From Deltaproteobacteria bacterium (lineage in GTDB: Bacteria; Desulfobacterota; Binatia; UBA12015): DNA of 33,091 nt. Under the pieces are notes generated by a model that searched no databases, was not told where the DNA came from, and saw nothing but the letters and a program-made list of their open reading frames with translations. The number at the start of each line of letters is the position of its first letter. The stretch's first letter is position 1. This document shows positions 25,311 to 33,091 of the stretch, piece after piece. The stretch spans positions 1 to 33,091 of the forward strand of contig JAJCZO010000295.1 in the NCBI GenBank assembly GCA_029262355.1, read 5' to 3'. Made by a program: the position numbers and the translations under genes.

Positions 25311-27569
25311 TCAGGACTCCGGGCGCGGCTGATCGACGAAGATCGGCGAAGACCACGCGCGCTCCTGCACATCGGCAAGGCACCCGTCGCCGAAGCGCTC
25401 CCCCGCCCCCACGATACACGGATCGAGCGACGCGACCTGGCCCTGCGCGTCGAACCGCGTTCGAAGAGGATCGCCGTTGATCGCCGGAGCCGCCTCCTCC
25501 AGCGCACGGACGTAGTAGACCGCATCACGGCCGCCTGCCACCCAGTCCGGATCGGAGAACTCCACCACACAACCGTCTGCATCGGGCTCGCACGCGAAGC
25601 GCCGCCACGGGTCCTCGATCAGCGGCGTCACGTCCTCGTCCGACCGAAGCTGCGGTCGAATCCGAACGACTTCGATCGCTGCAATGCTTCGCCGCGTGTC
25701 ACTCGGATGATAACACTCATCCATACACAGCGTGTGAACGCGCGGCGCGGTGAGCGCGTAGACGACCGACTCCGGACATCCCGACATCTGCTCGAATGCC
25801 CCGACGGCACGCACCCGAAACCGCGGCGCCTCATCGAGCACGGCTTCCGACCCCATCGGCTTCACGCCGGCCGGGCCGTTGAGCAGATCGAACCAAAGAA
25901 GGATGCGCGGCCCGCTGGTCCCGTAGACTTCCCGACTCTCGAGAGCGTCCCACACCGCGCCACGGCTGCGATCGGTCGCGTGGACCGCAACGAGGCCCCC
26001 CGGGTACAGAAAGCTCGAAAGACGCTCTACGCCGATCGCTGAAGCGACCTTCCCCGATACCTCCTGCGGCATCTGCGGATCCTCCGCATCACCTCGCAAG
26101 TTCAGCAGGCGGCCGTAGATCGAGTTGCGCGGCCCGACCATGTCGGTGCGGCCCCGCTTCGCTCCGGTTTGCTTGTACCCGGTCGCCGCCCGCCCCGAAT
26201 GGTTGTCGCTCGAGCCGATGAAGCCAAACCGAAACCGGCGTGGCTCGCCATCCTCGCCCGGGCGCGAGAGGCTCAACGCGTACTGAGTCGTTCCCTGCGG
26301 TCGGAGACCATAGGCCGGCTTGAACTGGCCGCGCGCCTGACCGCAATCCAGCCAGTCCTCGTATCCAGTCCCGGGAAAGACCTTGTCTGGAGCGGTGCCC
26401 GCCTTCATCGCGTACGTCTTCGCCTTCTCGACCCGCGCTTCGCACTCGCCAGGAGCGAGGTCGCCGCACCGTTCTCGCATGATCTCGCCCGCACGCCAGC
26501 AGCAGGGCAAGTAGTCCTCGGTGGGCTCCGGACAAACCGGATCCCCGTCCTCACCCGGCACAAACTCTCTCCAGGGCTCGTACTTCTCGGAGCTGCCATG
26601 GCCCGACATGACCTCCACCAAGCGCTGCCGTACGGGGTCATGCATGTCGCCCTCGAGCTGCTTGTCCCAAGAGACCGTCGGCGGCGTGTAGCTTCCCCAC
26701 GCGTTGCCGTGCGGAATGACGAGCGACGGCACGTCGAGTTCTCGCAGCTTGCGGAAGAGAACCGCCGGGGTCAGCGCGCTCTCCATGCAATCCGTCGGGA
26801 GGTCGCGGGTGTGAACGTCGTCATCGCACATCGGAACGGCGGCGAGCTGTTCGTACATCCAGCCGAAGTCCGCGTACTGACGCCAGTTCAGCGGATCCAC
26901 GAGCCCGGCCTTCTTCATGATCGGCGCGAGATCCCGCCAGGGGTTCACCCCGTCGGGGTCATACGCGGAGATCGGCCGGGGCGGCGCCCGCCCCTCTTCC
27001 AGGTCACGAAAGATGACGTTCTTGTGACCGAAATGCTCCTCGGGAACCTTGCTCATCTGCGTCCACTCGAAGCCGTGAAACGCGATCAGGTCCGGATCGC
27101 CTTCGTCGCCGGCAACCGCGTTGCACTGACGGATCGCGTCTTTCTCCGCGGCCCAGTGCTCCGGCGTGAGTTCGAGCGCGTGATCGGTGATCGAGAAGAA
27201 GTCGAGCGCCGCACAGTGACGCGCGAAGTCACACGCATCCGCGGGCGGGTGGGCGCCCTCGCCGCCGACGAGCGGCATCGCGGTGAAGAACGCGTCGAGC
27301 GAGTACGTCGTGTGAACGTGAAGGTCGCCAAAAAGAACCTGCTTCTCACGCCGGACTTCCTCGGCGACGGGGGCATCCGCGAGAACCGCGCGGCGAACCG
27401 CCGACACCGCTCCCGGATCCTGGTCCGCCCCCGCGCATCCGCCGAGAACGAGCGCCGACACACACGCGAGAACGATTGCGGCGTTGTAAAGCACGCCGCG
27501 GACCGAACGTCTTCCGCGGCGCGTTGTCAACCCAGAGTCCGCGCCGCTACGCCGGAATCCAGTTTCCAT
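25311..27569 (-). CDS. DUF3604 domain lipoprotein (PHP-fold)
   Basis: 752-residue exported lipoprotein of the DUF3604 family. A hydrophobic stretch (VLYNAAIVLACVSALVLGGC) ends in a good lipobox with C45. The mature part begins with the PHP-like metal motif FGDLHVHTTYSLDAF (H84, H86), then SITDHALELTPEHWA, IAFHGFEW, PHGNAWG and GSSDNHSGRA. Many cysteines in the middle and C-terminal parts suggest disulphides. Function of the family is unknown; a metal-dependent hydrolase in the periplasm or outer surface is likely. ATG 27569 overlaps the carotenoid oxygenase end by 23 nt. GTG 27494 is an alternative that gives a shorter, more classical signal peptide. It is the last gene of the three-gene operon. 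Confidence 0.85.
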   Translation of the reverse strand: METGFRRSGADSGLTTRRGRRSVRGVLYNAAIVLACVSALVLGGCAGADQDPGAVSAVRRAVLADAPVAEEVRREKQVLFGDLHVHTTYSLDAFFTAMPLVGGEGAHPPADACDFARHCAALDFFSITDHALELTPEHWAAEKDAIRQCNAVAGDEGDPDLIAFHGFEWTQMSKVPEEHFGHKNVIFRDLEEGRAPPRPISAYDPDGVNPWRDLAPIMKKAGLVDPLNWRQYADFGWMYEQLAAVPMCDDDVHTRDLPTDCMESALTPAVLFRKLRELDVPSLVIPHGNAWGSYTPPTVSWDKQLEGDMHDPVRQRLVEVMSGHGSSEKYEPWREFVPGEDGDPVCPEPTEDYLPCCWRAGEIMRERCGDLAPGECEARVEKAKTYAMKAGTAPDKVFPGTGYEDWLDCGQARGQFKPAYGLRPQGTTQYALSLSRPGEDGEPRRFRFGFIGSSDNHSGRAATGYKQTGAKRGRTDMVGPRNSIYGRLLNLRGDAEDPQMPQEVSGKVASAIGVERLSSFLYPGGLVAVHATDRSRGAVWDALESREVYGTSGPRILLWFDLLNGPAGVKPMGSEAVLDEAPRFRVRAVGAFEQMSGCPESVVYALTAPRVHTLCMDECYHPSDTRRSIAAIEVVRIRPQLRSDEDVTPLIEDPWRRFACEPDADGCVVEFSDPDWVAGGRDAVYYVRALEEAAPAINGDPLRTRFDAQGQVASLDPCIVGAGERFGDGCLADVQERAWSSPIFVDQPRPES

Positions 27570-28863
27570 GCGATCCGTAGGGCACGCGCTGCGGCATCCG
27601 GACGCGCGCCACCGGCGGCCCTTCGAAGTCGCGACCGTCCACGATCTGCAGGTACGAAACGTCCCCCTCCTCGTCATGTACCAGAGCCAGGATCCACCCC
27701 TCGTCCTCCTCGGCCGTCGGCGACGCGGGCACGAATACCGGTTCCCCACCGCGCACCGAAGGGCCGAGATGGTGCTTCCTCACGTCCCCACTCTCCAGAT
27801 CGTATCGCAAGAGGTGATGGCCGAGCCGCGGCGCGCTGGCCCGCTCATACTCCGCCGCGTAACCGAACCGCGCACGACGCCCCACGAGCCTTTCGTCCAC
27901 GCGCGGAAAATCGCACAGGAGATCGTCGCGCTGCTCCTCCTTCACACCGCCCCGGACCGTGTCGATGGTCCACCGCCACAGGTTCGCTTGCTGATCGAGG
28001 TCGCCAAGCCCACCGGTCATGAGAGAGGGCTGCCGGCATACGTCGAGGACGATTCTTCCGTCGTCGGTCTCATACGAATTCATCGGATGAAAGACGGTGC
28101 AAGGCTCGATGTCGTGCCAGACGACGTCGGCGTTACCACCCGTGCGCGGCATGACGCCGAGCCGTGCCCCACACTCCGGCTTGAACTGAAACCCTGCCTC
28201 CAGAGAGAAAACGATCGGCAGGTCCATGAACACCACGTGGTTCTCGGTGACGTTGAGATCGTGGATCATCACGGGACGCGGGAGATCGATCTCCTCCGAC
28301 TGCACCAACGCACCCGCGGCGTCCGCGCGGTGATAGCGAAGATACGGCGGCCCCATGACGTCATAGCCGAAGAACAACATCTCCCCGGTCGTCGGGCACA
28401 GCTTCACGTGCGGTGTCATGGGCCCGACGACCTGGCCATCGAAGTCGAAGCACCCCACGGTCTCGAGGTCCGCGTTCATCTCCCAAGCGGAGTGGAACTC
28501 CTCCAGCGCGAAGAACCGGCCTGCGTGGCGCACGATGTTCGTGTTTGCCGGCGACGCCGTGGGGTCCATCACGGCCTCGGTGATGTGCATCTCCTTGTCG
28601 AAGTACGGCGTTCGTACGTACCGATTGCGGAACGAGAGGGCGCGCCCACCGCCGAGCTCGATCCGATTCACCATGCCGTGACCGAAGAACCAGGTGGACG
28701 AGTAGCCCGAGCGCGGGTTCATCCCGTTGCGGTAGTAGCTGCCCTCGAGCGCCTCGGGAATCTCGCCCTCGACTGGGAGGTCCCTCGCATCGATCTCGTC
28801 TTGCACCGGCGCCCAGTTTCCTTGGAGGTGCCAGGGAAGCGTCTTGGTCTGTGTCGAACTCAT
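27547..28863 (-). CDS. Carotenoid cleavage oxygenase family protein (RPE65-like)
   Basis: 438-residue seven-bladed-propeller oxygenase of the carotenoid/lignostilbene dioxygenase family. All four iron-binding histidines are visible: H152 (MTPHVKLCPTTGE), H201 (MIHDLNVTENHVVF), H259 (CTVFHPMNSYE) and H432 (YGSHGNW near the C-terminus). It opens WAPVQDEIDARDLPVEGEIPEALEGSYYRNG, which is typical. The family splits C=C bonds of carotenoids, apocarotenoids or stilbenes with oxygen; the substrate is not readable. The ATG at 28863 overlaps the molybdopterin gene stop (ATGA), with AGGAGG just upstream. No signal peptide, so cytosolic or membrane-peripheral. Confidence 0.93.
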   Translation of the reverse strand: MSSTQTKTLPWHLQGNWAPVQDEIDARDLPVEGEIPEALEGSYYRNGMNPRSGYSSTWFFGHGMVNRIELGGGRALSFRNRYVRTPYFDKEMHITEAVMDPTASPANTNIVRHAGRFFALEEFHSAWEMNADLETVGCFDFDGQVVGPMTPHVKLCPTTGEMLFFGYDVMGPPYLRYHRADAAGALVQSEEIDLPRPVMIHDLNVTENHVVFMDLPIVFSLEAGFQFKPECGARLGVMPRTGGNADVVWHDIEPCTVFHPMNSYETDDGRIVLDVCRQPSLMTGGLGDLDQQANLWRWTIDTVRGGVKEEQRDDLLCDFPRVDERLVGRRARFGYAAEYERASAPRLGHHLLRYDLESGDVRKHHLGPSVRGGEPVFVPASPTAEEDEGWILALVHDEEGDVSYLQIVDGRDFEGPPVARVRMPQRVPYGSHGNWIPA

Positions 28864-31070
28864 ACCTCCTCCATACTTCGACCGATGGGCCGAACATTGA
28901 CGGGGATCGTGCTCATCCGGGGAATTCCCGTGTGGGGATCGTAGTCGCGGTCCGTGCTCGAAAGACGGCTCGTGCTCCCACCGTGCACGTGCACGTCGTC
29001 GTCCTCCCCCGCGCCATTGCCCCAACAGTGAGCCATCGAAACCAGCCCCCGGCGAAGCTCCGGAGCCGTCTCCACGATACCGCGGATCGTCGCGCGCGCC
29101 GATGAAATCTCGACCTCCGCACCGTCGAGGATCCCCAACTCTTCGAGATCCGACGGGTGCATGAAAGCAGGATTGGAAACGTGGCGGGTGCGCAGCCGCG
29201 GGATGCCGTGCCAGGAGGAGTTGTGGACGTCCGGCAGTCTCCGGCTGATCAACCGAAAGGAGAATTCCGCATCTGCAACGCCGACCGACTCGGCCGAGAC
29301 CTCCCCGAGCTCCTTCACCATCGGCGCGCTCGCGACGTCCAAGCGCCCACCCCACCCTTCGGTCTTTCGGGCCACCACCTCGGTGCGTTCGAACACGTGG
29401 CCCGCCGTGTGCGTCTGCACGTCGGCGAGCGGCACGGGCGAACCGCGGAGCACGATCTCCCAGAGTCCCTCCGTGCTCGGCGGCGCATCGGGGTCGAGCC
29501 GCGTCGCGCGCTCGGCTTGAACGGCGGGATCGAGGAAGCTCACCGGACGAATTCGCAGCGCCCGCCCCATCCCCCGAGCCAACCCGTGGAAGAACTTCCA
29601 GTCATCGACGACCTCGGACCCGGGCGGCGGGTCGACCAGCTTGGGCGCCCACTGCCCGTACGGGTGTCCGTAGCCCCACCCGACGAAAGCGCCCAGGAGT
29701 TCGGACAGGGCCGAGCAGCCTGGCGCCTCGAAGGAGAGGCTCGGCGCGATGACATAGTGGGACAAACGCGCCGTTGCCGAGAGCACCGGATCGATGCTCA
29801 CGAGAAGATCGAGCTTGCGGAGCGCCGCCTCGGTCTTGATCTGATCCGGCCAGGCCAACAACGGGTTGCCACCGATGTTGAGCAGAGCGCGTACGCGCCC
29901 ATCCCCTTCGAGCAAGATCTCGTCTGCGAGCGCCGCGGTCGGCAGGCCCGCCGCCGTATCACCGAGATCTCGCACCCGAAGTTGCTCGCCAAAGCCCCAG
30001 GCCGGGGAAGGATCGACCGCCTGCGCGCTACGGTCCGGCCAGTTGATCAGTACGCCTGGGTTCGCCACCGCGTCGCCTTCTCGCAGCCAGTGACCGCAGA
30101 CCGTCATCAGGACCTTCGAGAGGTACTCCGTCAGATTGCCGCGCCCCGACATGTTCGGGCCCGTGCCGGCGAGAGCAACGCCCCGCCGCCCCGCCGCGTA
30201 CACCTTCGCGGCCTCGACGAGCCGCGCACGCGGGACATCAGCTCGACGCTCCACGTACTCCGGAGTGAACGGGTCTACGGCCGCGCGCAGATCGTCCGCG
30301 CCACGCGTGTCGCCCGCGAGGAACGGGCCGTCCTCGAGCCCTTCGCGAAAGATCACGCGCAGTATGCCCGCCAGCACCGTCGGATCCTCGCCGGGCCGAG
30401 GCTGGAGATGAACGGTCGCACGGCGCGCAAACTCGCTCCTTCGCGGATCGATGACGACGAGGCGGAGTCCGCGCTCCAGCGCGATGCGAAACGCGCGACC
30501 GGGGTTCACCGGCCCCAACATCGAGTGCATCGGGTTGGTTCCCGTCGCGAGCCAGACATCACACTGCTCGAGGCTCGGCGGCCCAGCCATCCACGTACCG
30601 TGCAACGCAGACGAGATCGCCTTTCCGGGCTGGTCGATCGTGACGCTCGTGAACACCATCGGCGACTCGATTGCTTCCATGAACGCGAGCGCACTGTGGG
30701 CCGTCAGCAGATTATTGTAGCCGTGCGTGCCGATGTAGATCGCAACACTCCGCGCCCCATGCCGCTCGAGGAGCGACTCGAGTCGGCCAGCAACCTCGCG
30801 CGTCGCCCGCTCGAACGGAACCGGGCGATGAACGCCGTCGGCGTGGCGAGCCTGCGAGTGCAAGAGCCGCTCGGGGCTCGTGTGGAAGCTCGGAAGCGCC
30901 CGCCCCTTCTTACACGTGAACCCGTGGTAGACCGGGTCGTCCGGAATCCCCCGCAGACGCAGTGCCCGCCCGCCCTCGACGTCCACGTGAACCGGACACT
31001 GGGCGTGGCAGAACCGGCAAAGCGACTCGGCCGTCTCGACCGGCCCGTCCTGGGCTGAATCCGCGCACAT
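28860..31070 (-). CDS. Molybdopterin oxidoreductase (DMSO reductase family), cytosolic
   Basis: 736-residue molybdenum/tungsten bis-pyranopterin oxidoreductase. An N-terminal [4Fe-4S] site is complete: C18-x2-C21-x3-C25-x27-C53 (CRFCHAQC and TCKKGRAL). Cofactor-binding regions follow: ATGTNPMHSMLGP, LVVIDPRRSEFARRA and LLNIGGNPLLAWPDQ. The C-terminal molydopterin-dinucleotide domain is about 610-736 (SRRLPDVHNSSWHGIPRLR). No Cys or Sec is apparent where the metal ligand is usually found; a Ser, Thr or Asp near VFTSVTIDQPGK is a candidate. No Tat signal is present, and no iron-sulfur or membrane-anchor subunit is adjacent. First gene of an overlapping operon with the oxygenase and DUF3604. Confidence 0.92.
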   Translation of the reverse strand: MCADSAQDGPVETAESLCRFCHAQCPVHVDVEGGRALRLRGIPDDPVYHGFTCKKGRALPSFHTSPERLLHSQARHADGVHRPVPFERATREVAGRLESLLERHGARSVAIYIGTHGYNNLLTAHSALAFMEAIESPMVFTSVTIDQPGKAISSALHGTWMAGPPSLEQCDVWLATGTNPMHSMLGPVNPGRAFRIALERGLRLVVIDPRRSEFARRATVHLQPRPGEDPTVLAGILRVIFREGLEDGPFLAGDTRGADDLRAAVDPFTPEYVERRADVPRARLVEAAKVYAAGRRGVALAGTGPNMSGRGNLTEYLSKVLMTVCGHWLREGDAVANPGVLINWPDRSAQAVDPSPAWGFGEQLRVRDLGDTAAGLPTAALADEILLEGDGRVRALLNIGGNPLLAWPDQIKTEAALRKLDLLVSIDPVLSATARLSHYVIAPSLSFEAPGCSALSELLGAFVGWGYGHPYGQWAPKLVDPPPGSEVVDDWKFFHGLARGMGRALRIRPVSFLDPAVQAERATRLDPDAPPSTEGLWEIVLRGSPVPLADVQTHTAGHVFERTEVVARKTEGWGGRLDVASAPMVKELGEVSAESVGVADAEFSFRLISRRLPDVHNSSWHGIPRLRTRHVSNPAFMHPSDLEELGILDGAEVEISSARATIRGIVETAPELRRGLVSMAHCWGNGAGEDDDVHVHGGSTSRLSSTDRDYDPHTGIPRMSTIPVNVRPIGRSMEEV

Positions 31071-31132
31071 AGTGAGTTACCACTACGCTGCCGAGCCCCC
31101 GGGCTCAACGGCCTTCATGCTAAGGCCCCCCG

Positions 31133-31567
31133 ATGAGCATCGAACCAGGAGTCATCCATCCCGAGCACTTCGAGGCGCCCGGCCGAACACCAGACGAAGA
31201 ACGCAACATCGCAGTCGCCAGAGAGGTCTTCGAGGCCTTCTCGAGAACGGACTTCGACTTCGTGGCCACCCGCGCCGCCCCCGGTGCCGACGTGGGCGTC
31301 GCCTGGCTCACGCCGGAAAAGGTGAGCCAACACACACAGAATCCGAACTTCGTCGCGGATACCTTCACGAACGGCATGCGCTTCGAAATCCTCGCCGTGG
31401 CCGCCGAAGGCCCGACGGTGTGCGTCCAGTGGCGCGACGAAGCCGAGACCTTTTCCGGCAAGGAGTACGTCAACGACGGGATCTCCATCTTCCAGTTCGA
31501 CGAGGAAGGGCGGATCCGGAGCTACCTCGAATACGTCGATCTCGAGCGGCTTTGGGAAGTCCTCTGA
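31133..31567 (+). CDS. SnoaL-like/NTF2-fold protein
   Basis: 144-residue NTF2-like protein. The helix ERNIAVAREVFEAFSRTDFDF is followed by strands FEILAVAAEGPTVCVQWRDEAET and an ending strand/helix DGISIFQFDEEGRIRSYLEYVD, the classic SnoaL/ketosteroid-isomerase pattern. The family includes isomerases, cyclases, hydrolases and non-enzymatic ligand binders; no catalytic residue is assigned. Start ATG follows AAGG at 7 nt. It is divergent from the molybdopterin gene across 62 nt, so it may share regulation with that operon. Confidence 0.82.
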   Translation: MSIEPGVIHPEHFEAPGRTPDEERNIAVAREVFEAFSRTDFDFVATRAAPGADVGVAWLTPEKVSQHTQNPNFVADTFTNGMRFEILAVAAEGPTVCVQWRDEAETFSGKEYVNDGISIFQFDEEGRIRSYLEYVDLERLWEVL

Positions 31568-31667
31568 GGCGCGGGCCCCAGCACCGACCCATGGCGCATG
31601 CATGCGCCGCATCCTTGACCCCCTGGGCCGGAAGTGGACTCTTCTCAAGCGTTACATTTGCCGTCAT

Positions 31668-31673
31668 GGGAGG
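31668..31673 (+). promoter_or_regulatory. Ribosome binding site for the TTG-started propeller gene
   Basis: GGGAGG lies 6 nt before TTG 31680, supporting that rare start over the GTG- or ATG-like starts upstream. Confidence 0.7.
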
Positions 31674-31679
31674 TGCAAA

Positions 31680-33008
31680 TTGAAGAATTCCAATCATCGA
31701 CTCGTCGTGGGGCTGACCCTCGTCTTGGCTGTGGCCGCGCTGCCCGTCTCGTCCGCACGAGGCGCGACGGGCGACATCAAGTGGCAGCATCAGGTCGACA
31801 TTGCCGGCGGCATGGATGAGGTGGCGGGCATGAGCCTGCGCGGCCAGAAGGTTCTGGTCGTGGGTGGCGTCGGCCCGTCGGTGCCGGGCGGCACGATCGA
31901 TACGTGGTTCATCCGCGCGTACAACGCCGCCAAGGGCGGGATCGTCGCCTGGGAGCAGACGTTCGTGAACCCCAATGGCGAAGTCACCATGGGTGGCCTC
32001 TCGGCGAGCGGCAACCGCGTCTACGTCACCGGCTCGCAGGAGACCTCCGGCGGCAACCACCAACTCATCCTCAAGGTCTACGACGCACGCAAGGGCGACA
32101 TGTTCTGGGACGACGAGGCCGACTTCGGCGACGACGATTCGCGGGGCCATGCGACGTATTTGAAGGGCAGGAATGGCTGGGTCGTCGGCGCTCGAACGGA
32201 TTCGGTGAGTGGCAAGACCAAGTGGGTAGTCCGTGAGTACGACGCGAAGACCGGCGGGCTGCGTTGGGAAGATATCCCCGCGGGCGAGACCGACGACCCA
32301 CGCGGCGCCACGCACCTGTTCTTGCAGGGGTCGATGCTCATCGTCGGCGGCGTCGCCGAAGACGGCGGGGGCACTACCGACTGGCGCCTACGCGGCTACT
32401 CCACGAAGACCGACAGCATGGTCTGGCAAGATACCTACGACAGCGGCTTCGGCGACGACGTACTCAGCGGCCTAAAAGGGATGGGCAAGCGCTTCGTCAT
32501 CGGCGGAACGATCGCCAAGGCCGGCGGTAGCCAGATGCGCATCACGACGGTCGAGACCAAGACCGGCGCATTCATCTGGGAGGACGTCGTCGACGAAGGG
32601 GCGGTCAACGTCGCCGTCGATGTCGTTGGCCACGGCCCCTGCGTCTTCATGGGCGGGGAGGTCGACGGCGACTTCTTCATCCGCGGCTACGCGACCTTCA
32701 CGGGCGCCAACATGTGGACCGACCGAGTCGACAGCGGCGGCTTCGACGCCGCCAACGCGATGGCGACGTTCGGCAGCAAGACCGTCTTCGCGGCTGGCGA
32801 GCGCGATGACGGCGGCGGCTCCGGTGACCGGTTCATCCGGAACTACTCGTTCCACACCGGCGAGATCGTATGGGAGGAGATCCAGGACGTCGACGGTGAC
32901 GACGGGATCACGGGAATCGTCGCGAAGGGCAAAAACGTCTTCACGGTCGGCCACGCCGATCGGCCCGACGACGACCAAGACTGGATCGTCACCAACCACC
33001 AGCGGTAG
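31680..33008 (+). CDS. Exported beta-propeller protein (PQQ-like repeats)
   Basis: 442-residue exported protein. TTG 31680 gives a clean signal peptide (KNSNHRLVVGLTLVLAVAALPVSSARGA). The mature part carries eight repeats of about 50 residues, each ending in a pattern like IKWQHQVD, VAWEQTF, MFWDDEAD, LRWEDIP, MVWQDTYD, FIWEDVVD, MWTDRVD and IVWEEIQD, usually followed by Gly/Asp-rich turns. This is an eight-bladed PQQ-type propeller layout, but the dehydrogenase-specific cofactor and calcium residues cannot be recognised, so it is more likely a binding or scaffold protein than an alcohol dehydrogenase. The family is common as secreted proteins in deltaproteobacteria. It lies 112 nt after the SnoaL-like gene. 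Confidence 0.8.
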   Translation: MKNSNHRLVVGLTLVLAVAALPVSSARGATGDIKWQHQVDIAGGMDEVAGMSLRGQKVLVVGGVGPSVPGGTIDTWFIRAYNAAKGGIVAWEQTFVNPNGEVTMGGLSASGNRVYVTGSQETSGGNHQLILKVYDARKGDMFWDDEADFGDDDSRGHATYLKGRNGWVVGARTDSVSGKTKWVVREYDAKTGGLRWEDIPAGETDDPRGATHLFLQGSMLIVGGVAEDGGGTTDWRLRGYSTKTDSMVWQDTYDSGFGDDVLSGLKGMGKRFVIGGTIAKAGGSQMRITTVETKTGAFIWEDVVDEGAVNVAVDVVGHGPCVFMGGEVDGDFFIRGYATFTGANMWTDRVDSGGFDAANAMATFGSKTVFAAGERDDGGGSGDRFIRNYSFHTGEIVWEEIQDVDGDDGITGIVAKGKNVFTVGHADRPDDDQDWIVTNHQR

Positions 33009-33036
33009 ACGGCGAAACGAGCGGGGCCGGGGACGG

Positions 33037-33063
33037 GGCGGGGCCCCCCGGGGGCCCCCCGCC
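33037..33063 (+). terminator. GC-only inverted repeat at the contig end
   Basis: A perfect 7-bp stem (33037-33043 with 33057-33063), 28 nt after the propeller stop, could terminate transcription, but there is no T-tract. The surrounding 33027-33091 is almost pure G/C homopolymer runs, which may be low-quality assembly end. Confidence 0.25.
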
Positions 33064-33091
33064 AACCCCCCCCGGGCCCGGCGGCGGGGTG

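Noticed and set aside
26169..31058. Long plus-strand frames (26169-28022, 27568-28944, 29157-31058) opposite the Mo-enzyme/oxygenase/DUF3604 genes
   Set aside because: Basic, domain-free products typical of GC-rich antisense frames; real families lie on the minus strand.
31614..31642. TTGACC as a -35 box upstream of the propeller gene
   Set aside because: No acceptable -10 sequence at 16-18 nt spacing (gactct only), so a promoter cannot be supported.

Overview
The window is a GC-rich stretch with strong G/C bias at third codon positions. It comes from a Gram-negative bacterium: it encodes a complete tripartite RND efflux system with an outer-membrane channel, plus secreted lipoproteins. The gene content suggests an uncultured deltaproteobacterial-type lineage, with Binatota/Desulfobacterota-like or Myxococcota-like as my best guess. 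The evidence is a Cys-rich repeat protein with NQDETDVDCGG units, several xenobiotic- or lipid-catabolism families (family III CoA-transferase, NIPSNAP-like, SDR, SnoaL-like, amidohydrolase), DUF3604, a carotenoid oxygenase and a Gly/Tyr-rich remnant. No rRNA, tRNA, CRISPR array or intact insertion sequence was seen. Both ends look like contig ends; the right end is a run of G/C homopolymers.

Layout. (1) 1-3.5 kb: a secreted protein with eight 49-residue Cys-rich repeats on the minus strand, then a divergent glutathione S-transferase-like gene. (2) 3.5-7.3 kb: SRPBCC protein and D-2-hydroxyacid dehydrogenase (minus), divergent from two tandem double-domain NIPSNAP-like genes and an SDR oxidoreductase (plus). 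(3) 7.3-11.3 kb, minus: HAD hydrolase, small exported protein, a tandem-fused double CaiB/BaiF CoA-transferase, and a YhbY RNA-binding protein translationally coupled to it. (4) 11.4-12.8 kb: a spinster-like MFS transporter and a possible tiny ORF. (5) 12.8-16 kb, minus: an amidohydrolase followed by a membrane-anchored sulfatase, with a decayed Gly/Tyr-rich gene just upstream that is broken by a one-base shift in a C5 run. (6) 16-22 kb, plus: a compact RND efflux operon (adaptor, pump, channel). (7) 22.1-25.3 kb, plus: a Tes/MJ0619-like radical SAM enzyme followed 10 nt later by a PHP-domain protein. (8) 25.3-31.1 kb, minus: a tightly overlapping trio of molybdopterin oxidoreductase, carotenoid oxygenase and DUF3604 lipoprotein. 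(9) 31.1-33 kb, plus: a SnoaL-like protein and an exported beta-propeller with eight recognisable repeats.

The strongest leads for new biology are two. The first is the radical SAM/PHP pair: the radical SAM protein has the cysteine layout of the tetraether (membrane-spanning lipid) synthase superfamily, which would imply unusual membrane lipids or pterin/lipid methylene chemistry. The second is the stop/start-overlapping Mo-enzyme/carotenoid-cleavage/DUF3604 cassette, which looks like a dedicated oxidative route for a polyene, stilbene-like or other hydrophobic substrate. The surrounding GST, SDR, NIPSNAP, CoA-transferase, SnoaL and amidohydrolase genes fit catabolism of hydrophobic carboxylic compounds, but no single substrate can be read from the sequence.
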